Shown: in pieces, positions 1 through 7,926 of the stretch
Layout of the letters: every line of letters starts with the position of its first letter
Position numbering within the stretch: position 1 is the first letter of the stretch
Source of the DNA: Clostridiales bacterium
Lineage (GTDB): Bacteria > Bacillota > Clostridia > Christensenellales > Aristaeellaceae
Direction of reading: 5' to 3'
NCBI GenBank assembly: GCA_012729115.1
Contig: JAAYDR010000020.1
Span: 1 to 61,725 of the forward strand
Length of the DNA stretch: 61,725 nt
Translations under genes and position numbers: made by a program
Notes under the pieces: model-generated
Databases searched by the model: none
What the model was told of the DNA's origin: nothing
What the model saw: only the letters and a program-made list of their open reading frames with translations

Positions 1-157
1 CTCATGGAGAAAGAGTTCCTTTCGTTAGTGTTTGTCCAGCAACAACATTCTAACCGATTGACCTCTTTCTCTTCTTCTTTCTCCTCCCTTCTCACAGGCG
101 TTGTCCAATATGTATGGTACTCCTACAGAAACATGTCCAAGCCATGTAAAAAGCCTG
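1..157. other. Non-coding stretch before the amtB promoter
   Basis: I see no supported gene here. A pyrimidine-only tract of about 30 bases lies at 63-93. Short open frames exist on both strands but lack a ribosome binding site and any recognisable protein character. With the promoter and leader that follow, the gene-free stretch runs to 318. Confidence 0.5.
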
Positions 158-186
158 TTGACAGCCCGGCCTATCCATGCTACAGT
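158..186 (+). promoter_or_regulatory. Sigma-A type promoter of amtB
   Basis: The -35 box TTGACA (158-163) is perfect and is separated by 17 bp from TACAGT (181-186). Transcription would start near 193, giving a leader of about 125 nt before the amtB start. Confidence 0.6.
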
Positions 187-200
187 ATCCCTGTAAATGG

Positions 201-294
201 CAAAGCCGCTATGCATATCACATAGCGGCTTTGCTTATATCCCCGACGCACAAAGGGGTGTGTTTTGCCAAGGAAGGGCGAAACGCACCCCTTT
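201..294 (+). promoter_or_regulatory. Two-hairpin 5' leader of amtB
   Basis: Hairpin 1 (201-233) has a perfect 13-bp stem and a 7-nt loop. Hairpin 2 (252-294) has a 14-bp stem with one G-T wobble and a 15-nt loop. It is followed by a short T run (TTTTGCG) and then the amtB ribosome binding site AAGGAGG (306-312). Both lie downstream of the predicted transcription start, so they would be in the mRNA. Hairpin 2 could act as an attenuator; no anti-terminator pairing was worked out. Confidence 0.5.
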
Positions 295-318
295 TGCGAA
301 TCATAAAGGAGGAATACG

Positions 319-2055
319 ATGGACAGCACAATGATCATTGACACCCTGTGGGTACTGCTGGCGGCAATCCTGGTTTTCTTCATGAATCTGGGCTTTGCGG
401 CGGTGGAGTCGGGAATGGCCCGGGCGAAAAACGCCGTCAACATCCTGTCCAAGAACTTCATTGTATTCGCTGTGTCGTCCCTGGGCTTCCTGCTGCTGGG
501 CTGGGGTCTGATGTTTGGCGGAAATAATCCCATTCTTGGCACCAAGAACCTTTGGATTTTGGGAAATGCCAATCTGGACTTCTACAGGGATACCCTGACG
601 CCTCATGTCCCCTTCTGGGGAAAGTTCTTCTTTCAGCTGGTCTTTTGTGGCACTGCAGCCACCATCGTGTCCGGTGCAGTGGCGGAACGGGTGAAATACC
701 TTTCCTTTATCCTCTTTTCCTTTATTCTCACCCTGGTGATCTATCCCATCGTAGGCCATTGGGTCTGGGGCGGCGGCTGGCTGGCGCGGCTGGGTTTCCT
801 GGACTTCGCCGGTGACACGGTGGTCCACTCCGTGGGCGGCTGGGCGGCTCTGGCAGGTGCGCTGATCCTGGGTCCCCGATATGGCAAGTATGACAGACAC
901 GGCAAACCCAAGGCCATTCCGGGTCATAATATGTCCCTGGCGGTGATTGGTCTATTTGTGCTTTGGCTGGGTTGGTTCGGCTTTAACCCCGGTTCAACCA
1001 TGAGCTTTCAAAACCCCGCCGACGTGGCCCATATCCTGATGACCACCAACACTGCCGCCATCGCGGGAGTGCTGACTTCCACCATTGCATCCTGGGTTTT
1101 CATCGGCAAACCGGACCTTGGCATGACCATCAATGGCTGCCTGGCGGGCTTGGTGGGCATCACCGGAAGCTGCGCCTTCGTGGATGTGCCTACTTCCCTG
1201 CTGATTGGCGCGATTTCGGGTGTCATCGTCGTATTCGCCGTCATCCTCTTTGACCGCAATAAGATTGACGATCCGGTGGGCGCAACCTCCGTGCATCTGG
1301 TCTGCGGTGTTTTCGGAACCCTTTGCGTGGGCTTGTTCGCCCAGAAAGGAGCAACCAGCCTATCCACGGTGGACGGACTGTTCTATGGAGGGGGATGGGG
1401 CTTGCTGGGTACGCAGATCCTGGGCATCACCGCGGTTGGTGCCTTTGTGTTCGCAGCCTCCTCCCTGACCTGGCTTGCCATCAAGAAAACCATTGGAATC
1501 CGCGTCAGCCTGGAGGAGGAAATCGAGGGTCTGGACATAGGCGAACACGGGAACTCAGCCTATCCGGACTTCGCTCCGGTGACGCAGGTGACGGGCCCCG
1601 TCAACGGATCTGCCGTAAGCATACCCCTGCCGTCTCCGGCGCCCGGCGCAATATCTCCGGAGGATGCCATCCCCGTGGTCAACAAAGCGCGGCCTGGCGC
1701 AAAGATGACCAAGGTCACCATCATCATGAACCAGACAAAATTCACCCAGCTGCACCAAGCCCTGGATCAAATCGGTGTCACGGGCCTGACCGTTACCAAT
1801 GTACTCGGGCATGGCATGCAAAAAGGGCAGCCCACCTACTACCGGGGCGCTCCGGTGGACATCCGGCTTCTCCCAAAGGTACAGGTTGATATCGTCATCT
1901 GCAAAATTCCCATTCAGACCCTTGTCAACACGGTAAAGAAAGTGCTCTACACAGGCAATGTGGGGGATGGAAAGATATTTCTTTATGACGTGGAGAATGT
2001 CATCAAGGTGAGGACCGGGGAGGAGGGGTATGACGCGCTGCAGGATGAAGAATAA
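319..2055 (+). CDS. amtB: Ammonium transporter fused to a C-terminal PII domain
   Basis: 578-aa ammonium channel of the Amt/Rh family, acting in the cytoplasmic membrane. Residues 1-400 carry the channel with about eleven membrane segments. The two pore histidines fall in the motifs TVVHSVGG and SVHLVCGVFGT. A Pro/Ser-rich linker (about 400-463) leads to a complete PII (GlnB/GlnK) domain at 464-578. That domain has the T-loop start GMQKGQ with the glutamine that contacts 2-oxoglutarate, the LPKV lysine, the B-loop TGNVGDGKIF and the C-loop RTGEE. Normally PII is a separate trimer that plugs the channel; here it is covalently attached, so sensing of ATP/ADP and 2-oxoglutarate would gate its own channel. 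ATG is preceded by AAGGAGG. It is monocistronic and convergent with the asparaginase gene. The family is certain; the regulatory role of the fusion is inferred. Confidence 0.96.
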   Translation: MDSTMIIDTLWVLLAAILVFFMNLGFAAVESGMARAKNAVNILSKNFIVFAVSSLGFLLLGWGLMFGGNNPILGTKNLWILGNANLDFYRDTLTPHVPFWGKFFFQLVFCGTAATIVSGAVAERVKYLSFILFSFILTLVIYPIVGHWVWGGGWLARLGFLDFAGDTVVHSVGGWAALAGALILGPRYGKYDRHGKPKAIPGHNMSLAVIGLFVLWLGWFGFNPGSTMSFQNPADVAHILMTTNTAAIAGVLTSTIASWVFIGKPDLGMTINGCLAGLVGITGSCAFVDVPTSLLIGAISGVIVVFAVILFDRNKIDDPVGATSVHLVCGVFGTLCVGLFAQKGATSLSTVDGLFYGGGWGLLGTQILGITAVGAFVFAASSLTWLAIKKTIGIRVSLEEEIEGLDIGEHGNSAYPDFAPVTQVTGPVNGSAVSIPLPSPAPGAISPEDAIPVVNKARPGAKMTKVTIIMNQTKFTQLHQALDQIGVTGLTVTNVLGHGMQKGQPTYYRGAPVDIRLLPKVQVDIVICKIPIQTLVNTVKKVLYTGNVGDGKIFLYDVENVIKVRTGEEGYDALQDEE

Positions 2056-2106
2056 TCGTTAACTCACTCCCGACAGACGCTTCTGCCCCTGGTTACGCCG
2101 GCTTCT

Positions 2107-3141
2107 TCAAAGAAACCTTTCTGGCGATACAGAACCCGGGGCAGGAAGCGGCCGCCCAAGTGAATACTCTCCCACTACAGGCACCTTCATCCATTTCATC
2201 GGCTCCTTCTGCCCCAACGCCCACATCAGCTTGCACACCGCCGCTTCCGTGGTCATGTCAAAGCCGCTGTGGATATGGCCCTGCATCATTCCCCGACCCA
2301 CCTCATATACGGAGAAATCTGCTTTTTCGTGAAGACATTGGCTCACCACCAACACCTCCATCCCACTATCGGCCAACTCCTCCAGTGCTCTTACCAGATT
2401 CCGGCGGATGTAATGCAACCCGCCCAGGCCAAAGGCCTCTATCACCAGGCCTCTGTACCCGGCCTCCCGTACAAAACGGAGCACGCCGGGAGATGTGCCC
2501 GGAATCAGCTTCAGCAAAAACACCCTGGGGTCCAGCGTGGCCCGCAGACAGTAGCCCTCTCCCTGGGGTGGAGTAAAGGGCTGGGGATTGTCAAAATGCA
2601 TGCCCTCCGCATCAAAATGGCCCGCCATGGGTCCATTGATGCTGGCAAAGGCATCCATGGCCGTGGTGTGGGTTTTCACACAGCGCACACCGGAAATCAA
2701 CTTTTCGTCAAAGGATACATATACCCCGCCTACTCCCTGGCAGGCGGCAGCCATAGCCCGGAGCAGGTTGCTCCTGCCGTCGGAGAGAGGATGGCGCAGG
2801 GGGAGCTGGGAGCCGGTAAGAATCACGGGCTTGGGAATCCCCGCCAGCATGAAAGAAAGAGCTGAGGCGGTATAAGCCATGGTATCCGTGCCATGGGTAA
2901 TCACCACCCCATCGCTCTCTTCCAGCGCCTGGTGGGCGGCTTTGGCCAGGGCACACCATTCCTCGGGCTGCATGTTGCTGGAGTCCATCATGAATACGTC
3001 CCGGGCTTCCACCTGGCAGGGCAGGGCATCCCGCACCATGTCCAGCAATTCCTCCCCCCGCAGGGTGGGTATCAGGCCGTTTTCCCCGGGCGTGCTGGCG
3101 ATGGTACCTCCGGTTGCCAATAAGGTCAACTTTTTGCCCAT
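2107..3141 (-). CDS. ansA: L-asparaginase, type I-like
   Basis: 344-aa asparaginase/glutaminase family enzyme, hydrolysing L-asparagine to aspartate and ammonia. The N-terminal motif TGGTIAS carries the first catalytic threonine, and HGTDTMAYTA carries the second catalytic Thr-Asp pair. There is no signal peptide, so a cytoplasmic type I enzyme is likely. It is the last gene of the minus-strand run that starts with the glycosyltransferase and feoAB, beginning 10 nt after the nrdG stop. It converges on amtB, so two nitrogen-related genes lie side by side, but they are on opposite strands and there is no direct sign of shared control. Confidence 0.92.
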   Translation of the reverse strand: MGKKLTLLATGGTIASTPGENGLIPTLRGEELLDMVRDALPCQVEARDVFMMDSSNMQPEEWCALAKAAHQALEESDGVVITHGTDTMAYTASALSFMLAGIPKPVILTGSQLPLRHPLSDGRSNLLRAMAAACQGVGGVYVSFDEKLISGVRCVKTHTTAMDAFASINGPMAGHFDAEGMHFDNPQPFTPPQGEGYCLRATLDPRVFLLKLIPGTSPGVLRFVREAGYRGLVIEAFGLGGLHYIRRNLVRALEELADSGMEVLVVSQCLHEKADFSVYEVGRGMMQGHIHSGFDMTTEAAVCKLMWALGQKEPMKWMKVPVVGEYSLGRPLPAPGSVSPERFL

Positions 3142-3151
3142 GTTTCCTCCC

Positions 3152-3670
3152 TTACCACTCTGGCGGTGTAAACAGAACCACTTTGCCCTCCTGGCGGGTC
3201 CGTTTCAGATCTATCACCCGCTGGTTGCGGCTGCCGCAATACAACAGGTCCAGCGAACGCTCGGCCAGCACAAAGGGTCCATCCACCAGAACATCACATT
3301 CCCCTAGGAGCGCTTTAACGTCCTCGTCCCGCTGGGCCCAGCGCTGCAGCTCCTCATAGGTAAAACCGCTGTAGACCCACACGGACAAGCCTTTGGCATG
3401 GGCTCGCCGGGCCAGTTCCGCACAGGGTGCGGGCTGCAAGAAGGGCTCGCCACCGGAAAGGGTGATCCCATCCAGCAGCGGATTCCCCGAGAATTTCTTC
3501 TCAATCTCATCCAGGCTCCATTCCAGCCCTCCAGCCGGGTTATGGCTTCCAGGGTTGTGGCAGCCCTCACAGTTTCGGTGGCAGCCCTGGGTAAAAATCG
3601 CCACCCTGTAGCCGATCCCATCCACGATGGAATCCGTCTCCAGCCCGTGCAAACGTATGGTCTGGCTCAT
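3152..3670 (-). CDS. nrdG: Anaerobic ribonucleotide reductase activating protein
   Basis: 172-aa radical SAM protein that installs the glycyl radical on the class III ribonucleotide reductase NrdD. The 4Fe-4S motif CHRNCEGC follows the typical TQGCHRNC context, and the SAM-binding glycine motif is TLSGGEPFLQP. Length fits NrdG (about 155-175 aa). The start overlaps the stop of the upstream FeoB-associated gene by 4 nt (ATGA), which suggests translational coupling. No nrdD is in the window. Its place in an iron-uptake run fits its Fe-S cofactor, but that link is an inference. Confidence 0.9.
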   Translation of the reverse strand: MSQTIRLHGLETDSIVDGIGYRVAIFTQGCHRNCEGCHNPGSHNPAGGLEWSLDEIEKKFSGNPLLDGITLSGGEPFLQPAPCAELARRAHAKGLSVWVYSGFTYEELQRWAQRDEDVKALLGECDVLVDGPFVLAERSLDLLYCGSRNQRVIDLKRTRQEGKVVLFTPPEW

Positions 3671-3882
3671 TCCTTTTCCCCCTTTGTGTCGTTACCGGCA
3701 GCTGCGGCATCCTGCTCCTGCTTCTTGGCCAACCGGCAGCCCTCCGCCATGGGGCAGCCTGCGCATCCGCCACAGCCACAGACGCTTTCCCCCCTTCTTC
3801 GACGCCGCACCATCCCGGCCACCAGCCAAATGGCATAAGCCAACAGTACCACGGGGATAAAAATCGTCAGTGTAATGCCCAT
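3667..3882 (-). CDS. FeoB-associated Cys-rich membrane protein
   Basis: 71 aa. One N-terminal membrane helix (about residues 3-23) is followed by an Arg-rich stretch and a cysteine cluster, CGCGGCAGCPMAEGC, then a hydrophilic tail. This matches the small Cys-rich proteins commonly encoded just downstream of feoB in Firmicutes. They are thought to act with FeoB, possibly as FeoC-like accessory factors, but their biochemical role is unsettled. The gene starts 33 nt after the feoB stop and overlaps nrdG by 4 nt. Confidence 0.8.
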   Translation of the reverse strand: MGITLTIFIPVVLLAYAIWLVAGMVRRRRRGESVCGCGGCAGCPMAEGCRLAKKQEQDAAAAGNDTKGEKE

Positions 3883-3915
3883 CGCTACCCCTCCCCATCC
3901 ACAAGAGATCCGGTC

Positions 3916-6045
3916 TCAGCCTATCCCCAGCAGCAGGCCGCCCTGATATACCACGGTGGCCACCACCCAGGCCAGGGCTGTCTGACCGGCAACCGTCCAA
4001 AAAGCCCAGCGCAGGCTTCCCATCTCCCGACGCATGGCTGCGAAGGCCGCTATGCAGGGCATATACAGCAGCACAAACAGCAAGAAGGAGATTGCCGACA
4101 GGGTGCTTGGGAAGATGCTCCGCAAATTCGCCAGCATCTCCACGCTGTCCACCTCAGCACCCGAAAGTACAGCCAGGGTGCTGACCACACTTTCCTTGGC
4201 CATAATCCCCGTCAGCACGGCAGTGGAGGCCTGCACATTGCCAAACCCGGCGGGGGCAAACACCGGTGCGAGGAAGCCCGCGATGGATCCCAGCATGCTC
4301 TCCCCGATGGACTGCGCGGCCGTAAGGTTAAAGGTAAAGCTTTGCAAAAACCATACCACCAGCGTAGCCAGAAAAATCACCGTAAAAGCCCGGCGAATAA
4401 AGTCCTTGGCCTTTTCCCATATCTGCCGCCCCACATTGCGGGGAGTTGGCAGGCGGTAACTGGGCAGCTCCATAATAAAAGGGGACGCATCCCCGTGGAA
4501 AACGTATCGCTTGAGCAGCAACCCGGCTGCGATGGACATGAGAATCCCCATCAGGTACAGAGCGGTCATCACTGTCACCGGATGGTCCGGAAAAAACGCG
4601 GCCGTGAACAGCGCGTAGATAGGCACCTTGGCCCCACAGCTCATAAAGGGCGTCAGCATGATGGTAAACCGCCGGTCCCGCTGGGTACTCATGCTCCGGG
4701 CGCTCATGATGGCCGGCACACTGCACCCAAAGCCCATCATCATCGGGATGAAGCTGCGACCGTTGAGCCCCAGTTTACGCAGGGGCCGATCCATCAAGAA
4801 TGCTGCCCGGGCCATATACCCGCTGTCCTCCAAAACCGACAACAGCAAAAACAAAATCAGGATCGTAGGCATGAAACCCAGAACGCTGCCTACACCGGTA
4901 AACACGCCTTTGACCACAAGCTCCCTGACCCACAGAGCCACGCCCCATCTTTCCAGAGCATTGCCCATCACCTGGATGCCGCCATCCACCAGCCCGGAAA
5001 ACCAATCCACTACCATGGACCCGAATGGACCAAAAGTGATATAGAACACCAGCAGCATCATGACAAGAAACACAGGGATCGCCAACACCCGATGGGTCAG
5101 CACCCCGTCAATCCGGTCGCTGAGCTTGTCGGGTCCCTCGGGATTGCGGATAACGCAGGCAGTGAGCATCTCCTCAATAAACCGGTAGCGCGTGTCTGCC
5201 ATCACCGCCGCCCTCTCCATGCCCTGTTCCTTTTCCATGGAGGAAAGGATCTCCTCGATGATATGCCTGGTCTCCTCGGACAAGTCCAATTCCGCTATCA
5301 TGGGTTCATCGCCCTCAAAGAGCTTGGTAGCCGCATACAGAGGGGTAATGTCCCTCGCCATGGCATTGCGTTCCACCAGATGAGCCACCGCATGGAGGGC
5401 TTTATGGGCCTCCCCCCGGCAAATATCCAGCTTGCCGGGAAGCTGCCTGTGTTCTGCCACATCCATGGAGCGCCGAACCAGTTCGTCCAGACCCTCCCCC
5501 TTGCGGGCGGAAATCGCCACCACGGGCACACCCAAAGCCTTTTCCATGGCCTTCAGGTCGATGACGTCTCCATGGCTTCTCACCTCGTCCATCATGTTCA
5601 AAGCCACCACAACAGGACGCCCCAACTGCAGCAGTTGAAGTGTCAGGTACAGATTTCGCTCCAGATTGGTAGCATCCACAATATTGATGACCAGATCAGG
5701 CTTCGTCTTCACGATATAATTGCGGCTGATGATTTCCTCCATGGAGTAGGGACTGAGCGAGTAGATGCCCGGCAAGTCCACGATGGTCACATCGCTGTAC
5801 TTCTCGGGGACTCTTGTTTCCTTTAAATCAGTCTCTTTGCGCAGCACGCCATGCCCCGACCTTCTCCAAACGGGCAGGCCTAAATGCGTCTGCTTTCCAT
5901 GATGGTGGTGCAGCATCGTCCCGGTTTTCTGCTCTACTGTCACCCCCGGCCAGTTTCCCACATGCTGGTTGCTGCCTGTCAGCTGATTAAAAAGGGTCGT
6001 TTTTCCGCTGTTTTGGTTTCCTGCCAGGGCAAAGGTGTAGTGCAT
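3916..6045 (-). CDS. feoB: Ferrous iron transporter FeoB with a His-rich G-domain insert
   Basis: 709-aa GTP-dependent Fe(II) transporter of the cytoplasmic membrane. The N-terminal G domain shows G1 GNQNSGKT (9-16), the switch I motif NWPGVTVE, G3 DLPG (90-93) and G4 NMMD (about 140), followed by a helical domain and a polytopic transport region. Between VEQKTG and VTIVDLPG there are 43 residues, where E. coli FeoB has about 8. The extra segment begins with four consecutive histidines (46-49) and holds two more, plus many basic residues. I start at MHYTFALAG, the usual family start; 18 further in-frame codons upstream (to 6099) have no family match. feoA lies 63 nt upstream. Confidence 0.95.
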   Translation of the reverse strand: MHYTFALAGNQNSGKTTLFNQLTGSNQHVGNWPGVTVEQKTGTMLHHHHGKQTHLGLPVWRRSGHGVLRKETDLKETRVPEKYSDVTIVDLPGIYSLSPYSMEEIISRNYIVKTKPDLVINIVDATNLERNLYLTLQLLQLGRPVVVALNMMDEVRSHGDVIDLKAMEKALGVPVVAISARKGEGLDELVRRSMDVAEHRQLPGKLDICRGEAHKALHAVAHLVERNAMARDITPLYAATKLFEGDEPMIAELDLSEETRHIIEEILSSMEKEQGMERAAVMADTRYRFIEEMLTACVIRNPEGPDKLSDRIDGVLTHRVLAIPVFLVMMLLVFYITFGPFGSMVVDWFSGLVDGGIQVMGNALERWGVALWVRELVVKGVFTGVGSVLGFMPTILILFLLLSVLEDSGYMARAAFLMDRPLRKLGLNGRSFIPMMMGFGCSVPAIMSARSMSTQRDRRFTIMLTPFMSCGAKVPIYALFTAAFFPDHPVTVMTALYLMGILMSIAAGLLLKRYVFHGDASPFIMELPSYRLPTPRNVGRQIWEKAKDFIRRAFTVIFLATLVVWFLQSFTFNLTAAQSIGESMLGSIAGFLAPVFAPAGFGNVQASTAVLTGIMAKESVVSTLAVLSGAEVDSVEMLANLRSIFPSTLSAISFLLFVLLYMPCIAAFAAMRREMGSLRWAFWTVAGQTALAWVVATVVYQGGLLLGIG

Positions 6046-6108
6046 CGCTATTCCTCCGTGTGGGCAGGGACACATGGGTGCAATGCCCCCTGGACCCAAG
6101 TGGTTACT

Positions 6109-6420
6109 TCAGTGAGGCAGTCCCTGCGGATGGGCGTTGGGGGTAGCGTATCCCGGGTCCTCCACGTCCTCATCGTCCCCTCTTAGTACGATCTTTCGCG
6201 CATCATCCACGCGGAGGGTGAGAGCATATCCCCGCAGGTGAAGCTCAAGGGGATCGCCCATGGGCGCGGTCTTTTGGAGGAGGATGGAAACGCCGGGGGT
6301 GATGCCCATGTCGAGAAGATGCCGGTGGAGAGCTCCTTCTCCGCCTACCTGGGCTACGATACCCCGTTCACCGGGCTTTAAATCCGCCAAGGTACGGAGC
6401 TGTTGGTTTTCATGGGTCAT
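6109..6420 (-). CDS. feoA: Ferrous iron transport protein A
   Basis: 103-aa SH3-like FeoA domain protein, a cytoplasmic partner of FeoB. The typical pattern LADLKPGERGIVAQV...LLDMGITPG...DPLELHLRGYALTLR spans residues 10-78. The family is usually about 75 aa; the extra C-terminal 25 residues are acidic and then His/Pro-containing, without a known domain. A clear AGGAGG site precedes the ATG by 7 nt. It starts 30 nt after the stop of the glycosyltransferase gene, so it is probably co-transcribed with it. I saw no Fur-like 19-bp palindrome in that spacer. Confidence 0.92.
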   Translation of the reverse strand: MTHENQQLRTLADLKPGERGIVAQVGGEGALHRHLLDMGITPGVSILLQKTAPMGDPLELHLRGYALTLRVDDARKIVLRGDDEDVEDPGYATPNAHPQGLPH

Positions 6421-6450
6421 GGTTTGGCCTCCTGTCCGATTGATCGCGCA

Positions 6451-7731
6451 TTACTTGATGATGGGCATCCAGGCATCGTCCTCCCGGAGCCATTTGCGGA
6501 CTTCGTGCTCTATGATGTTGGCGGCGATGACCGTGCCCTGTTCGCTCCTGAGACGCTCGCCCACTTCCCGGGCAGCCACCCGGTAGGCCTTGACAGTCAC
6601 CAGGTTCTTCAGAGCCCTGGCCAGTTTGCTTGCTGTAAGTTTCTCCCGGCGGATGGGCTTGGGGCCCAGGCCCAGCATTCGCACACGCATGGCCCAGAAG
6701 GGCTGGTCTCCTCCAAAGGGAATCACCAGGGTGGGGCGCCCAGCCAGGATGCCTGCCGCCGTGGTGCCTGCCCCGCCATGATGTACCACCGCCGCCACAT
6801 GCTCAAACAGCCATGCATGAGGCACATAACCCACCACATACACATTTTTATTCTTTGAAACCTGAACATCGCCCCATCCGGTGGACAGCACTGCCCGCAC
6901 GCCGCTGCGCTCGATGGCTTCCAGCACGATGTTCAGGGTTTCCCCCATGTCGCCGCTCGTCATGGAACCAAAGCCAATGTATACAGGTTTGGGCCCGGCA
7001 TTCAGGAAAGCAGCCAACTCCTCATCCGGGGTAAAATCCTCCTGCTGGTCGTCCAGCCAGAAGCCCGTCATGTGAATATTCTCTCCCCAGGAGCGCGGCC
7101 TGGGCATTAACAGCGGACTGATGGCATATAGCACGGGAATCAGGTGGCCGTTCAGATAGTAGTTGGGCTCGGCCTGAAGCTTGCGGGGGCTCATGCCGTG
7201 CTGCTTGCGCCAATCCGCCAGGTACCACCTTTCCAGAATGTTAATGAGCAGATAGGCAAGCTGATAGGTCATCAGGTTCCAGCCCCGGCCCACCCGCTGG
7301 CCTGGGGCGGAGGAAATGGGGGTGGTGGTGTTGGGGTCCATGGGGAAGTAGTGGGTCTGGATAAAGGGCACGCCCCGCACCTCCGCCATGGACTGAATAA
7401 CCGTACCCAAATAAGTGGACACGATAACATCACAGTCCTGGCAGGCTGCCTCCAGGTCCGCCAAAAAAGGCGAGAGTATCTTTTCCAGGGTAACCTTTAC
7501 CTGCTTGAGGAAAGCGATCCCATTGGTGCCGGGCTTCATCAGGTTGCTCATGAACAGCTTTACATCACCGGTGAGGGGCAAAAAACGAAACCCCTCCTGC
7601 AGGATCATATCTCGAAAATTCTCAAAGGCGCAAATCCCCACATCATGGCCCCGTTTGGTGAGTTCGCGCGCCAAAAGCACATAGGGGCGCACGTCACCGG
7701 TGGAACCGATGCAAATCATGTTGTACCGCAT
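6451..7731 (-). CDS. GT1-family (UGT-like) glycosyltransferase
   Basis: 426-aa glycosyltransferase of the GT1/GT-B class that moves sugar from a nucleotide-sugar donor to a small molecule, sterol or lipid acceptor. The N-terminus (MICIGSTGDVRPYVLLARELTKRGHDV) is the acceptor-side Rossmann half. The C-terminal donor motif includes VVGYVPHAWLFEHVAAVVHHGGAGTTAAG and IPFGGDQPFWA, the HGG...GDQ signature of this family. The start at 7731 has GGGAGGT upstream; an in-frame ATG at 7848 lies upstream of the predicted promoter and is rejected. It is the first gene of the run leading into feoAB. The acceptor cannot be told from sequence. Confidence 0.88.
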   Translation of the reverse strand: MRYNMICIGSTGDVRPYVLLARELTKRGHDVGICAFENFRDMILQEGFRFLPLTGDVKLFMSNLMKPGTNGIAFLKQVKVTLEKILSPFLADLEAACQDCDVIVSTYLGTVIQSMAEVRGVPFIQTHYFPMDPNTTTPISSAPGQRVGRGWNLMTYQLAYLLINILERWYLADWRKQHGMSPRKLQAEPNYYLNGHLIPVLYAISPLLMPRPRSWGENIHMTGFWLDDQQEDFTPDEELAAFLNAGPKPVYIGFGSMTSGDMGETLNIVLEAIERSGVRAVLSTGWGDVQVSKNKNVYVVGYVPHAWLFEHVAAVVHHGGAGTTAAGILAGRPTLVIPFGGDQPFWAMRVRMLGLGPKPIRREKLTASKLARALKNLVTVKAYRVAAREVGERLRSEQGTVIAANIIEHEVRKWLREDDAWMPIIK

Positions 7732-7779
7732 GCCAAATACCTCCCATCCGTGAGATACACGCATCAACCCTTGACATTC

Positions 7780-7808
7780 AGTATAGCGCACGGGAGGGGC
7801 AAATGCAA
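7780..7808 (-). promoter_or_regulatory. Promoter of the glycosyltransferase-feoAB run
   Basis: On the minus strand TTGCAT (7803-7808), a 17-bp spacer and TATACT (7780-7785). It lies about 50 nt upstream of the glycosyltransferase start and divergent from the promoter of the DNA glycosylase gene. Confidence 0.6.
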
Positions 7809-7853
7809 CGCAAAGCCGATTCATCCTCCCAGCCTGATTTTGCGGCATTCCCC

Positions 7854-7883
7854 TTTACAGAACTCTAGTTCTTGTGTTACGAT
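7854..7883 (+). promoter_or_regulatory. Promoter of the AlkX-like gene, with a spacer dyad
   Basis: TTTACA (7854-7859), an 18-bp spacer and TACGAT (7878-7883). An inverted repeat AGAAC-TCTA-GTTCT (7859-7872) fills most of the spacer and could be an operator. No regulator is identified. Confidence 0.45.
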
Positions 7884-7926
7884 GCGGATATGGTCTCCCC
7901 CATCCTGTCCTAAGGAGAGAAGCTGC

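Noticed and set aside
201-233. Terminator of a gene to the left of the window
   Set aside because: The hairpin lies after the amtB promoter and is not followed by a T run; it is better viewed as leader structure.
4342-5826. Long open frame (494 codons) on the plus strand
   Set aside because: It is antisense to feoB, has His/Gln-rich low-complexity content typical of shadow frames, and has no ribosome binding site.
6046-6099. 18-residue upstream extension of feoB
   Set aside because: The family begins at the residue encoded at 6045, and the extension has no homology to FeoB.
6421-6450. Fur-box between the glycosyltransferase gene and feoA
   Set aside because: No palindrome resembling a Fur or DtxR site was found in the spacer.
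7144-7926. N-terminal extension of the AlkX-like frame
   Set aside because: It is antisense to the glycosyltransferase gene and precedes the promoter and ribosome binding site of the real start at 7927.
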